Shown: in pieces, positions 7,462-14,667 of the stretch | Position numbering within the stretch: position 1 is the stretch's first letter | Layout: every line of letters starts with the position of its first letter | From: Egerieenecus sp048201975 | GTDB taxonomy: Bacteria; Bacillota; Clostridia; Christensenellales; Aristaeellaceae | DNA length: 21,279 nt | Assembly: GCA_048201975.1 (NCBI GenBank) | Contig: DBFBGQ010000164.1 | Coordinates: 1 to 21,279, forward strand | Direction of reading: 5' to 3' | The notes under the pieces: model-generated | Databases searched by the model: none | What the model was told of the DNA's origin: nothing | What the model saw: the letters and a program-made list of their open reading frames with translations, nothing else | Program-made: the position numbers and the translations under genes

Positions 7462-8703
7462 ATGGAACGACGCAGAGTCGTCATCACCGGCCTGGGTGCG
7501 GTGACGCCCGTGGGCCTCACCGCACCGCAGAGCTGGGCGGCCGTTTGCCAGGGCGTATGCGGCATAGCGCCCATCACCGCCTACGACGCTTCCCAACGGA
7601 TGGTGAAGCTGGCCGCCGAGGTCAAGGGATTCACGCCCCCGGAGGTACCCGGCATCACAAACATCCGCCGGCTGGGCAGGTTCACCCAATTTGCCCTGGC
7701 CGCCGCCCAGGAAGCCATGGCGGACGCCGGCTTCATCCCTGGAGAAGGCGAACGCATCCGCTGCGGGGTAACGGTGTCCAGCGGCATCGGCGGGCAGGGC
7801 ATTATGGAGGCGGAGCATGACCGGGGCCAGGAACGGGGCTGGGACCGGGTATCCCCCTACTACATCCCCACAGCCATCAGCAACATGGCCGCGGGACAGA
7901 TCGCCATTGCCTTCGGTTTTCAAGGGATGTGCACCTGCCCCGTCACCGCCTGCGCCGGCGGCACCAATGCCGTGGGCGACGCCTTCCACTACATCCGGGA
8001 CGGATATGCAGACGCCATGCTCTGCGGCGGCACGGAGGCCAGCATCACGCCTCTGGCCATGGGCGGCTTTTCCGCCATGCGGGCTTTGTCCACCGCGGAA
8101 GATCCCGCCCGGGCGTCCATTCCCTTTGACCTGGAGCGCAACGGCTTCGTCATGGGCGAAGGCGCGGGCATCCTGCTGCTGGAGGAGCTGGCGCATGCCA
8201 GGGCCCGTGGCGCGCGCATCTATGCGGAAGTAAACGGCTATGGCGCCACCTGCGACGCCCACCACATGACCGCTCCCCTGCCCGACGGTTCCGGGGGAGC
8301 CAAGGCCATGGCCTTGGCCCTGGCGGACGGGAATACCCCGCCGGAGGCGGTGGACTACATCAACGCCCACGGCACCTCCACCCGCCTCAACGACGCGGGT
8401 GAAACTGCCGCCATCAAGCAGGTTTTCGGCAACCATGCCCGCCGCCTGATGGTGAGCTCCACCAAATCCATGACCGGGCACATGCTGGGCGCCGCCGGCG
8501 CCGTGGAAGCCATTTTCACCGCCTTGACCCTCCGGGATGGCTTTGTCCCCGCAACCATCCACTACCGGACCCCTGACCCGGACTGCGACCTGGACGTGGT
8601 ACCCAATCAGGGCCGCCAAGCGGAGATTCGGACCGCCCTGTCCAACTCGCTGGGCTTCGGCGGGCACAATTGCAGCATACTGTTGAAGAAATGGGAGGCG
8701 TAA
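7462..8703 (+). CDS. fabF: Beta-ketoacyl-ACP synthase II
   Basis: FabF elongates acyl-ACP with malonyl-ACP by decarboxylative condensation. The 413 residues match the KAS II length. The Cys-His-His catalytic set is present: Cys164 in PVTACAGGTNAVGDAF, His303 in INAHGTSTRLND and His340 in STKSMTGHMLGAAGAVEA, with Lys335 nearby. The nucleophile motif reads TACAGGT rather than the usual TACATG or TACASG. FVMGEGAGILLLEEL and SNSLGFGGHNCSILL complete the pattern. AGGAGGAG (7448-7455) places the ATG. It is the only KAS I/II-type enzyme in the cluster and would carry all elongation unless another copy exists elsewhere. The stop lies two bases before the fabZ start. Confidence 0.97.
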   Translation: MERRRVVITGLGAVTPVGLTAPQSWAAVCQGVCGIAPITAYDASQRMVKLAAEVKGFTPPEVPGITNIRRLGRFTQFALAAAQEAMADAGFIPGEGERIRCGVTVSSGIGGQGIMEAEHDRGQERGWDRVSPYYIPTAISNMAAGQIAIAFGFQGMCTCPVTACAGGTNAVGDAFHYIRDGYADAMLCGGTEASITPLAMGGFSAMRALSTAEDPARASIPFDLERNGFVMGEGAGILLLEELAHARARGARIYAEVNGYGATCDAHHMTAPLPDGSGGAKAMALALADGNTPPEAVDYINAHGTSTRLNDAGETAAIKQVFGNHARRLMVSSTKSMTGHMLGAAGAVEAIFTALTLRDGFVPATIHYRTPDPDCDLDVVPNQGRQAEIRTALSNSLGFGGHNCSILLKKWEA

Positions 8704-8705
8704 GC

Positions 8706-9137
8706 ATGGGCATGCAATTCAATGCCAACGAAATTGCGCAGATTCTCCCCCATCGCTATCCCTTTGCGCTGGTGGACCGGGTCATCGACGGCGAGCCCGG
8801 AAAGTGGGCCAGAGCCATCAAGTGCGTAACGGTGAACGAGCCCTTTTTTCAGGGGCACTTTCCGCAGGCATCCGTCATGCCCGGCGTGCTGATCATCGAG
8901 GCCATGGCCCAGGTGGGCGGCGTGGCGCTGCTCTCCCTGCCGGAAAATCGCGGCAAGCTGGCCTTTCTGGGACGCATACGTGATGCGCGCTTTCTGAAAA
9001 AAGTGGTTCCAGGGGATGTGCTGGAAATGGAGTGCGCCATCACCGGGCAGCGGGGGGCCGTGGGCGTGGGCGAGTGCCGCGCCACGGTAAACGGCGAAAC
9101 CGTCGCCACCGCCGGCATCACCTTTGCCATCGGCTGA
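8706..9137 (+). CDS. fabZ: 3-hydroxyacyl-ACP dehydratase
   Basis: FabZ removes water from 3-hydroxyacyl-ACP to give trans-2-enoyl-ACP. The 143-residue hot-dog-fold protein has LPHRYPFALVDRV near the N terminus. The catalytic pair is His51 in QGHFP and Glu65 in MPGVLIIEAMAQ, spaced 14 residues apart as in the family. GGGAGG at 8693-8698, inside the end of fabF, lies eight bases before the ATG at 8706. A second ATG at 8712 is possible but less well spaced. No FabA, FabM or second FabZ is seen, so how double bonds for unsaturated chains are made is not shown here. It is the last biosynthetic gene of the operon. Confidence 0.96.
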   Translation: MGMQFNANEIAQILPHRYPFALVDRVIDGEPGKWARAIKCVTVNEPFFQGHFPQASVMPGVLIIEAMAQVGGVALLSLPENRGKLAFLGRIRDARFLKKVVPGDVLEMECAITGQRGAVGVGECRATVNGETVATAGITFAIG

Positions 9138-9141
9138 CGTA

Positions 9142-9170
9142 TTGCCCCCATCTGCAAAGGGTGCTATAAT
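9142..9170 (+). promoter_or_regulatory. Sigma-A-type promoter of the MarR gene
   Basis: TTGCCC (9142-9147) and a perfect TATAAT (9165-9170) are separated by exactly 17 bp. They begin five bases after the fabZ stop and lie 42 bases upstream of the MarR start codon. Transcription would begin near 9177, so the regulator can be made independently of the fab operon as well as by read-through. Confidence 0.75.
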
Positions 9171-9171
9171 G

Positions 9172-9192
9172 GAAGCATCTGGCAAATGCTTC
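9172..9192. promoter_or_regulatory. Palindromic operator candidate at the MarR gene start site
   Basis: GAAGCAT (9172-9178) and ATGCTTC (9186-9192) are perfect inverted 7-bp arms around a 7-bp spacer, directly after the -10 box and covering the predicted transcription start near 9177. MarR-family repressors commonly bind such palindromes over their own promoter. The arrangement suggests autoregulation by the next gene. It does not match the AT-rich FabT site I know from streptococci (TTTGA...TCAAA). Confidence 0.55.
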
Positions 9193-9211
9193 AACGGTAG
9201 GGGAGAAGACC

Positions 9212-9682
9212 ATGCTGCGAGATGCGTTTATGGATGTGTACACAAAGTTTAAGCTGCATTTTTACCAGGAGATCTTCTGCCGCTTTCAGGAGCGGGAGGC
9301 CAGCCTGACCACCGTGGAAACCTTTTGCATGGAAACCATTCAGGCCCTTGGAAATCCCACCATCAATGAGTTCGCGTCCTTCATGCACATCTCCCCACCC
9401 AACGCGGCCTACAAGGTGAATAGCCTGGTCAAGAAGGGCTACGCGAGAAAGGTGCAATCGGACCATGACAAGCGGGAGTTCCACCTGCAGGTCACGGAGA
9501 AATATCTGAACTACTACAACATCTCCAGCAACTATACCCAGCAAGTGATGGACCGCATCACCCGGCGCTTCTCTCCCGAGGAGTGCGCCAAGCTGGAGGA
9601 AATGCTTTCCATCGTCTCCCAGGAGCTGATGCCGGAGGTTACGCTGCGCGGCGTGGAAAAGGAAGATCCGCCCACAGCGTAA
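9212..9682 (+). CDS. MarR-family regulator, FabT-like
   Basis: This is a 156-residue winged-helix protein. It has an N-terminal dimerisation helix region (1-45) and a helix-turn-helix in INEFASFMHISPPNAAYKVNSLVKKGY (51-77). The wing, around SDHDKREFHLQVTEKY, has the Asp/Lys/Arg pattern of MarR proteins, and C-terminal helices follow. Its place right after fabZ suggests it controls the fatty acid genes, as FabT does in other Firmicutes, where long-chain acyl-ACP acts as co-repressor. That function is inferred from neighbourhood and fold, so no symbol is given. A purine-rich GGGGAG ribosome site precedes the ATG. It has its own promoter with a palindrome at the start site, and the transcript ends at the strong hairpin at 9688-9734. 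FapR is ruled out because no hot-dog effector domain is present. Confidence 0.88.
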   Translation: MLRDAFMDVYTKFKLHFYQEIFCRFQEREASLTTVETFCMETIQALGNPTINEFASFMHISPPNAAYKVNSLVKKGYARKVQSDHDKREFHLQVTEKYLNYYNISSNYTQQVMDRITRRFSPEECAKLEEMLSIVSQELMPEVTLRGVEKEDPPTA

Positions 9683-9687
9683 ACGCC

Positions 9688-9734
9688 CAAGCACAAAGGG
9701 GAAGGGACCATGCGTCCCTTCCCCTTTGTGCTTG
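9688..9734. terminator. Bidirectional terminator between the fab operon and the GH127 operon
   Basis: A perfect 21-bp stem (9688-9708 with 9714-9734) encloses the loop CATGC. The inner GGGGAAGGGAC/GTCCCTTCCCC part is followed on either strand by TTTGTGCTT, so each direction sees a GC stem with a U-rich tail made from the outer arm. It lies 5 bases after the MarR stop and 19 bases from the stop of the oppositely oriented GH127 gene, where a two-way terminator is expected. Confidence 0.85.
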
Positions 9735-9753
9735 CCATGAACTTGGGTAGCGC

Positions 9754-11499
9754 TCAAGTCCCGCAGGACGTTTCTCGGATGAATGTGGTCATGGGGCATG
9801 TCTCGCGATTGTTCCAGGCGTAATACGGTATCAACGAAAGCCCGTCGGTATGGATCCGCACAATGCCATCCAGCTCCTCCGGATGGCGGGACAGCGCTTT
9901 CCCTGCGCAGGTGCGAACGGATAGCTGCGCGGGGAAAAACTCATCCGGGATGTCGCAGTGCTGATCGCACTTTTCCGCGCAATAGATCAGCGGGCCTCGG
10001 GCAAAAGCGACTCTTCCCTTTAGCTCGGCGGCGCGGGGATTTCCCTGCTCAGCGCGCACGGGCATGGCCAACTCAAGATCCACCAGTCCCCCGTCCGGCA
10101 CGGTTATTTCAAGGTAACCATCCTGCGCCATTGGCGGCTGCGGACATCCGTTAAGCTGAACGGTGAAGGATTCGCACCAGCCCGGAATCCGCAGCCGGAC
10201 CGAAACCCCGCGGCTGAATTGCAGGCGCACGGCGCCGTCATAGGGATAGTTCGTGGTTTGGGTCACGGTGATTTCTTTGCCGTCGTGCATGAAGGTCCCG
10301 GTGGAAGCAATGTACTGATGCACATACAGGAAGCGCCCAGCGCTGGCATATAGATAGCCTGCCACCGACGGCAACATCCGGCATAGGCTGGTGGGACAGC
10401 ATGAGCAGGAGAACCATCCCTTTCGCCTAACGTTTCCGGGAGAGGACAACGGGTTATCGTAGAAAAACCGTTCGCCATCCAGGGAGATGCCGCACAGAAC
10501 GCCGTTGTACAAGGCTCGTTCCACCACATCCCCATATTTTCCTTGGGGATCCATCAGCGACATGCGCGCATTCCACATGGCCATGCCAATGGAGGCACAG
10601 GTTTCACAATACGCCGTCATGGACGGGAGGGAATCATCCTCGCCGAATCCCTCAATCCACCGACTCTGCCCCACGCCGCCAGTCACGTACATCTGGTGGT
10701 TCACAATGTGGTCATGCAACTCCTGCAAGGTGGCGATCATGGCCTGATCGCCGGTGATAGCCGCATAATCGGCCATGGCGGAATAATAATACATGGCTCT
10801 GACCGCGTGGCCCTTGGCGCGCCGCTGCTCCAGCATCGGCACGTCGTCCTGACAGTAGGCGCGATCCAGTCCGCTTTGCTCAAAATCCTTGCTTTGCAAA
10901 TATCCATGACCTCGCTGATCCAGAAGCCAACGTGCAAAGGCAAGATACGCTTCCTTCTGCGTATGCCGGTACAGCCGGATCAGCGCCAGCTCGATCTCCT
11001 GATGCCCCGTAACCCAGTGTCTTCCCCGAAGGGCAGACTGCATCTGCGCGACGGCTTTCTCTGCGCAGGCAACCCAGCGGCCATCGCCGGTTGCCTGGTG
11101 GTAGGCAATGGCCGCCTCGATCATATGCCCCAGGCAATAATCCTCGTGCAGGCCCATATCGCTCCACCGCTCCAACTGGGGATGCAGTATGAAATACGTA
11201 TTCAGATAGCCGTCAGGCTGCTGGGCGTCCATGATCTGCTCAACCACATCCGCCACGTCCATTCCGGTATAGGCCGCGCCCTCCAGCACCTTGTACACAT
11301 CGCTGTCATTAAAAAAGAACCCTTCAAAGCCTCCAGGCTGTTTCCCCGCCGCCCGTAGAAAATGATCTATGCGATGGGTTTCCCGACAGCGCTCCAGGCA
11401 CAGCGGCAATGTGACCTGCTTGACACGGTCAACCCGTTTTTTCCAGAAACCCTCGTTCAGCTGAATCCTGTCAAACGTAATAGGACGGGCGGGCGTCAT
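9754..11499 (-). CDS. GH127-type beta-L-arabinofuranosidase
   Basis: This 581-residue protein is of the GH127 (former DUF1680) family, whose studied member HypBA1 of Bifidobacterium longum releases L-arabinose from beta-L-arabinofuranosyl ends using a zinc-bound cysteine nucleophile. The active-site pattern is complete. Glu299 and Cys301 in CETCASIG plus Cys367-Cys368 in FSCSCCPTSLCR match the four zinc ligands, with Cys367 as the likely nucleophile. Glu283 in RWIEGFGEDD stands 16 residues before Glu299, the same spacing as acid/base Glu322 to Glu338 in HypBA1. The N-terminal two-thirds is the (alpha/alpha)6 barrel, followed by beta-domains. No signal peptide is seen, so it acts in the cytoplasm on imported sugars. 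The start has AAGGAG eight bases upstream, and the ATG overlaps the preceding gene's stop as ATGA. The exact linkage cleaved is not readable from the sequence. Confidence 0.88.
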   Translation of the reverse strand: MTPARPITFDRIQLNEGFWKKRVDRVKQVTLPLCLERCRETHRIDHFLRAAGKQPGGFEGFFFNDSDVYKVLEGAAYTGMDVADVVEQIMDAQQPDGYLNTYFILHPQLERWSDMGLHEDYCLGHMIEAAIAYHQATGDGRWVACAEKAVAQMQSALRGRHWVTGHQEIELALIRLYRHTQKEAYLAFARWLLDQRGHGYLQSKDFEQSGLDRAYCQDDVPMLEQRRAKGHAVRAMYYYSAMADYAAITGDQAMIATLQELHDHIVNHQMYVTGGVGQSRWIEGFGEDDSLPSMTAYCETCASIGMAMWNARMSLMDPQGKYGDVVERALYNGVLCGISLDGERFFYDNPLSSPGNVRRKGWFSCSCCPTSLCRMLPSVAGYLYASAGRFLYVHQYIASTGTFMHDGKEITVTQTTNYPYDGAVRLQFSRGVSVRLRIPGWCESFTVQLNGCPQPPMAQDGYLEITVPDGGLVDLELAMPVRAEQGNPRAAELKGRVAFARGPLIYCAEKCDQHCDIPDEFFPAQLSVRTCAGKALSRHPEELDGIVRIHTDGLSLIPYYAWNNRETCPMTTFIRETSCGT

Positions 11500-13370
11500 G
11501 GTTTCATCTCCTTAAAGCGTACGGGCAGCTGCGTCATGCGCAGGCAGGTGCATCCATAGGGAATGAGTTCCACGGGCATCTCCTGGGAAAGTACTGCAGA
11601 GCCATGCTTTTCCGCCGCGCTGTCATGCTCCACAGGCCATTCAATTTCATAGCCTGTCAATCGCGCCGTCACGGGCGCGCCATCTGCGGAGAAGGGGCGC
11701 GTCCCCGGTTCCCGCTGAACGAACACGATGTCCGATGCATCCGGGCGGGCATGCAGCATGATATTCCAGGACGTGGTGGGAAAAACTTCAAAGTCGCCAT
11801 GGGGCAACTCATGCCCTGGGACATCCTGATTATACTGTTCCCAGCGCTCGCCTATCTTCAATGCGTAGAGCAGAGGGCCCCGCTGCAGCACATACTGGTT
11901 GTTGTCCCGGGCCATCCAGTGCGCCTCCATGGGAAACACAAGCCGTATGCGCTGATGCGTCCATGTGCGGCAAAGGCGCAGATACCTGCCTGCCTGGCAA
12001 GAAATCTCCTCCCCATTCACGGTGACACACGCTTTTTCCGCATACGCGGGAATGCGCAGAAGCAGCGTGAACGCCACCGCCTGCTGGGCTTGCACTTCCA
12101 ATTCGATGGTATCGTTGAACGGATAATCCGTCCGCAGGGTGAAGGTTACCTCCGTCCCCTGCCAGGCGGCGCGCGCCTGCACGGGCACATAAGCGTTCAC
12201 CCGGAAGCCGTCCACCCCGCGATACAGCACGCTCTGCGCCAGCTTGGGCCATCCCTGGGAGAAATTCGCCGTGCAGCACCCGAAATCCGGCTCCAGGCCA
12301 AAGGTGTTGGCATCCGGCCGGTTGGTCCGCCAGATGGGTTCCTTCTGCCGCACCGCCTGCATTTGATTGACTTGCTGATCGTACTGGTGCAGCCACATTG
12401 CGGGGTCAAAGGGCGCTGGCCAGGCGTTAAAGGCAACCTGCTCCAGCCGGTCAGCAAAAAATGTGTCCTCCTTATCCTGGAGGAACTGCAGCGAATACAT
12501 CATTTCAGCCACTGCGCACAGCTCCGTCCCCTGGGAAGGATTGCGGCCGGCCAGGCACTCGTCACCGGTGAACATCCCCGTGGGCATGCCATGCGCCTGG
12601 TCAAGCTGCTCCAGCATCTGCCTGGCCCGGCAGGCGCCTGTGTCCGTGCCGGAAACGCGGTCCCATAGCACGGGCGCCTTGAGCATCATGGCCTGATTCA
12701 CCACATGGTTCATCTGGCTCCAGCGGCCGCGCTCGTTTGGCTCGGCCATGGTCCACCGGCGGTAAAAGGCCTCCCAGTCGAACCCCTGCGCGTGGATCTT
12801 TTCGCACAGGTCCACCAGCCAGGCCTCCGGTCTGCGCTCATAGAGCCAGAAAATGGCAATCAGGCACTCATACCAGCGCGTTGCGGCCCAGTCAAACAGC
12901 GTGTGCCTGTCGATGTGCCTGTCCAGGGCAAGCAACGCGTCAGAAACCACCTGCGGAATCCGCTGGTCGCCCGTGGCGTCCGCCCAAACGGTCAATACCT
13001 TTAAGATGAGGAAAAGCGCCCACAGATCATAGCTGTCGCGCTCTTCCTTTGTTTGCGTGGGGCATAGCCATCCGTCCGGCTGCTGCTTGGCCAATATGGC
13101 GTCAATGTACCTTCGCGCCCGGGTCAGCTTCTCCCCGTCATGGGTGAGCGCGGCCAGCGGAATAAACCCATCCAGCCAGTAAGGAAGCCGCTCCCAGCCT
13201 TCAGCCTGTCCGCCGATCCATTTGGAGTCCTTGATATCCGGCCAGAACAGGTCCAGGTGCCCAGACAAGCCATCCGACTGGATCTGCAGCTGGTTCTTGT
13301 ACCATCCCAGGGGCGTAAGGTCCTTAAGGGGGATGGTTTGGTAGTTGGCCGGACGTATTTGCGCACGCAT
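11496..13370 (-). CDS. GH127/DUF1680-like glycoside hydrolase, diverged
   Basis: This 624-residue protein is of the same six-hairpin superfamily as its downstream neighbour but distant in sequence. The metal-site elements are recognisable: Glu283-Leu-Cys285 in SQGTELCAVAEMMYSLQFL and Cys365-Cys366 in DFGCCTANFSQGWPK. Glu271 in FTGDECLAG is the best candidate acid/base, but it lies 12 rather than 16 residues before the ligand glutamate. Beta-strand-rich stretches fill the C-terminal 240 residues. There is no signal peptide, so it should be cytoplasmic. The frame extends to a GTG at 13391, but AGGAGG lies inside that extension, just ahead of the ATG at 13370, so 13370 is the start. It is first in a two-gene operon, coupled to the next gene by ATGA. 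It probably removes a different L-arabinofuranosyl-like unit or works on a different branch of the same oligosaccharide; the substrate is unknown. Confidence 0.8.
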   Translation of the reverse strand: MRAQIRPANYQTIPLKDLTPLGWYKNQLQIQSDGLSGHLDLFWPDIKDSKWIGGQAEGWERLPYWLDGFIPLAALTHDGEKLTRARRYIDAILAKQQPDGWLCPTQTKEERDSYDLWALFLILKVLTVWADATGDQRIPQVVSDALLALDRHIDRHTLFDWAATRWYECLIAIFWLYERRPEAWLVDLCEKIHAQGFDWEAFYRRWTMAEPNERGRWSQMNHVVNQAMMLKAPVLWDRVSGTDTGACRARQMLEQLDQAHGMPTGMFTGDECLAGRNPSQGTELCAVAEMMYSLQFLQDKEDTFFADRLEQVAFNAWPAPFDPAMWLHQYDQQVNQMQAVRQKEPIWRTNRPDANTFGLEPDFGCCTANFSQGWPKLAQSVLYRGVDGFRVNAYVPVQARAAWQGTEVTFTLRTDYPFNDTIELEVQAQQAVAFTLLLRIPAYAEKACVTVNGEEISCQAGRYLRLCRTWTHQRIRLVFPMEAHWMARDNNQYVLQRGPLLYALKIGERWEQYNQDVPGHELPHGDFEVFPTTSWNIMLHARPDASDIVFVQREPGTRPFSADGAPVTARLTGYEIEWPVEHDSAAEKHGSAVLSQEMPVELIPYGCTCLRMTQLPVRFKEMKP

Positions 13371-13408
13371 GATAACGCTCCTCCTGTTCACAGCTTTTTT
13401 TGCATGTT

Positions 13409-13437
13409 ATCATACTGGAACGTTCCAAACAATGCAC
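13409..13437 (-). promoter_or_regulatory. Predicted promoter of the GH127 operon
   Basis: On the minus strand GTGCAT (13437-13432) and TATGAT (13414-13409) are 17 bp apart, placing the transcript start near 13402, about 32 bases before the ATG at 13370. The -10 box is good and the -35 box is poor, as expected for a promoter that needs an activator. Confidence 0.5.
13416..13427. promoter_or_regulatory. 12-bp perfect palindrome, LacI-type operator candidate
   Basis: TGGAACGTTCCA is a perfect even palindrome with a central CG, the general form of LacI/GalR-family operators and of catabolite sites bound by CcpA-like proteins. It lies entirely within the spacer between the predicted -35 and -10 boxes of the GH127 promoter, where bound protein would block RNA polymerase. 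No LacI-family gene is in the window. Confidence 0.5.
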
Positions 13438-13449
13438 ATCATTTTTGTG

Positions 13450-13467
13450 ATGTACAATATTTGAAAA
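13450..13467 (-). promoter_or_regulatory. 18-bp activator site candidate, GH127 side
   Basis: Read on the minus strand, toward the GH127 operon, this is TTTTCAAATATTGTACAT. It is a perfect inverted copy of 13561-13578 and lies at about -48 to -65 of the predicted GH127 transcript start, a normal place for an AraC-type activator. The exact repeat is seen; the bound protein is inferred. Confidence 0.6.
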
Positions 13468-13560
13468 TTCTTTGCAGCAGACTTGGGGCTGCTGGATACA
13501 GCGCACCCCCTTTTGCGGGAAAAAGCGCCGCAAAGCCAGGCGCGACGCGGCTTCCAGCGT

Positions 13561-13578
13561 TTTTCAAATATTGTACAT
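13561..13578 (+). promoter_or_regulatory. 18-bp activator site candidate, transporter side
   Basis: TTTTCAAATATTGTACAT on the plus strand lies at about -54 to -71 of the predicted start of the transporter operon. It has the same orientation toward this promoter as its twin at 13450-13467 has toward the other. The AraC-type regulator encoded at 17245-19446 is the obvious candidate to bind both. Confidence 0.6.
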
Positions 13579-13595
13579 ATCGAAAATAAAGTGGA

Positions 13596-13625
13596 TATAC
13601 AGAGCCTTTGTTCATCCGCTATAAT
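13596..13625 (+). promoter_or_regulatory. Predicted promoter of the sugar-transport operon
   Basis: A perfect -10 box TATAAT (13620-13625) is preceded at 18 bp by the weak -35 box TATACA (13596-13601). The start would be near 13632, leaving a leader of about 50 bases before the first permease gene. The poor -35 box and 18-bp spacing suggest dependence on an activator. Confidence 0.6.
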
Positions 13626-13680
13626 GCAGGCAGCTAAAGGACGTTAGATACATACGAACAAAGAAAGAAGGCAAGCTTTT

Positions 13681-14637
13681 ATGATGGCGAAACGTCTTTC
13701 TCGGATGCATCCGGGTTCCCGTAAGCCCAATACCTGGCGTCAGGATTTCAAGCGAAACTGGCAATTGTACCTGCTGGTGCTCCCCGCGGTAGCGTTTTTT
13801 GTCATATTCTGTTATGTTCCCCTGTACGGCGCGCAGATTGCCTTCAAGGAATTTATTCCCTCCTGGGGTATTGCGGGATCCAAATGGGTTGGCCTGGAGC
13901 AGTTCGAGCGGTTCTTCAATTCGTATCAGTTTCAGACGCTGTTTACCAACACGCTGATTCTTAGCTGCGAGAACCTCTTCTTCCGCTTCCCCTTCCCGAT
14001 TATCCTTGCCCTGTTCCTCAATCAGCTCAACTCGGAACGGCTCAAGCGGGTCGTGCAGACGGTGACCTATGCCCCCTATTTTATCTCAACGGCTGCCATG
14101 TGCGGCATTATCATCATTATGCTATCCCCCTCCGGCGGCATTCTGTATCGGTTCCTGTCAGTGCTGGCCGGTGGAGCGGACATCGGCGTGCCCCTGGGCA
14201 ACGCAAGCTGGTTCCGCTCCATTTACGTCATCTCCGGCATCTGGCAAATGACCGGTTGGGAAGCCATCATCTTTATTGCAGCCCTGACAGCGGTCAACCC
14301 GGACCTCTATGAGGCGTGCGACATCGACGGCGCCAACAAGTGGCAGAAGATTTGGTACATTGACCTGCCCGCCCTGATTCCCACAGCCGTCACCGTGCTC
14401 ATTCTCAATGCGGGCCGCATCATGTCCCTGGGCTTTGAAAAGGTTTTTCTGCTGCAGAACAGCATGAACCTGAGCTCCTCGGAAATTATCTCCACCTACG
14501 TTTACAAAATCGGCATCATGGGGGGAGAATACAGCTACTCCAGCGCCATTGGCCTGTTTAACTCCGTTGTCAACTTGATTCTGGTAGCCGGCATCAACTT
14601 CATCTCGAAGAAGCTGACGGATACCAGCCTGTGGTAA
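13681..14637 (+). CDS. Carbohydrate ABC transporter permease, LplB type
   Basis: This is an inner-membrane permease of the CUT1 sugar-importer class, 318 residues, with about six membrane segments (first about residues 29-50, ending near 290-309). The cytoplasmic EAA loop that docks the ATPase is clear: YEACDIDGANKWQKIWYIDLP (about 210-230), with the conserved glycine at 217. The N-terminal sequence QLYLLVLPAVAFFVIFCYVPLYGAQIAFKEF is characteristic of LplB-like proteins. Two ATGs in a row (13681, 13684) follow AAGAAGG at 13665-13671, and the first is taken. It is the first gene of the operon and pairs with the next permease. No transporter ATPase gene is present, so a shared MsmX-type ATPase encoded elsewhere is likely, as is usual for this class. 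The substrate is inferred from the divergent GH127-type enzymes: an arabinose-containing oligosaccharide. Confidence 0.93.
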   Translation: MMAKRLSRMHPGSRKPNTWRQDFKRNWQLYLLVLPAVAFFVIFCYVPLYGAQIAFKEFIPSWGIAGSKWVGLEQFERFFNSYQFQTLFTNTLILSCENLFFRFPFPIILALFLNQLNSERLKRVVQTVTYAPYFISTAAMCGIIIIMLSPSGGILYRFLSVLAGGADIGVPLGNASWFRSIYVISGIWQMTGWEAIIFIAALTAVNPDLYEACDIDGANKWQKIWYIDLPALIPTAVTVLILNAGRIMSLGFEKVFLLQNSMNLSSSEIISTYVYKIGIMGGEYSYSSAIGLFNSVVNLILVAGINFISKKLTDTSLW

Positions 14638-14667
14638 ATCCAGGAGGGTTTGAGAGGAGGGCTTGAC

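Larger units (their letters stand above)
13371..13680. promoter_or_regulatory. Divergent control region of the GH127 and sugar-transport operons
   Basis: This 310-bp gap has no gene. AT-rich edges carry the two divergent promoters and a pair of 18-bp inverted sites (listed separately). Between the sites lies a GC-rich 93-bp core with two small hairpins: CAGCAG/CTGCTG (13475-13480 with 13489-13494) and TTTGCGG/CCGCAAA (13512-13518 with 13528-13534). Another inverted repeat, ACATCA/TGATGT, is at 13436-13453. I see no open frame with a ribosome site in it. Confidence 0.75.

Noticed and set aside
13371..13391. GTG start at 13391 for the upstream GH127-like gene
   Set aside because: The AGGAGG ribosome site would be inside the coding sequence; it is correctly spaced for the ATG at 13370.
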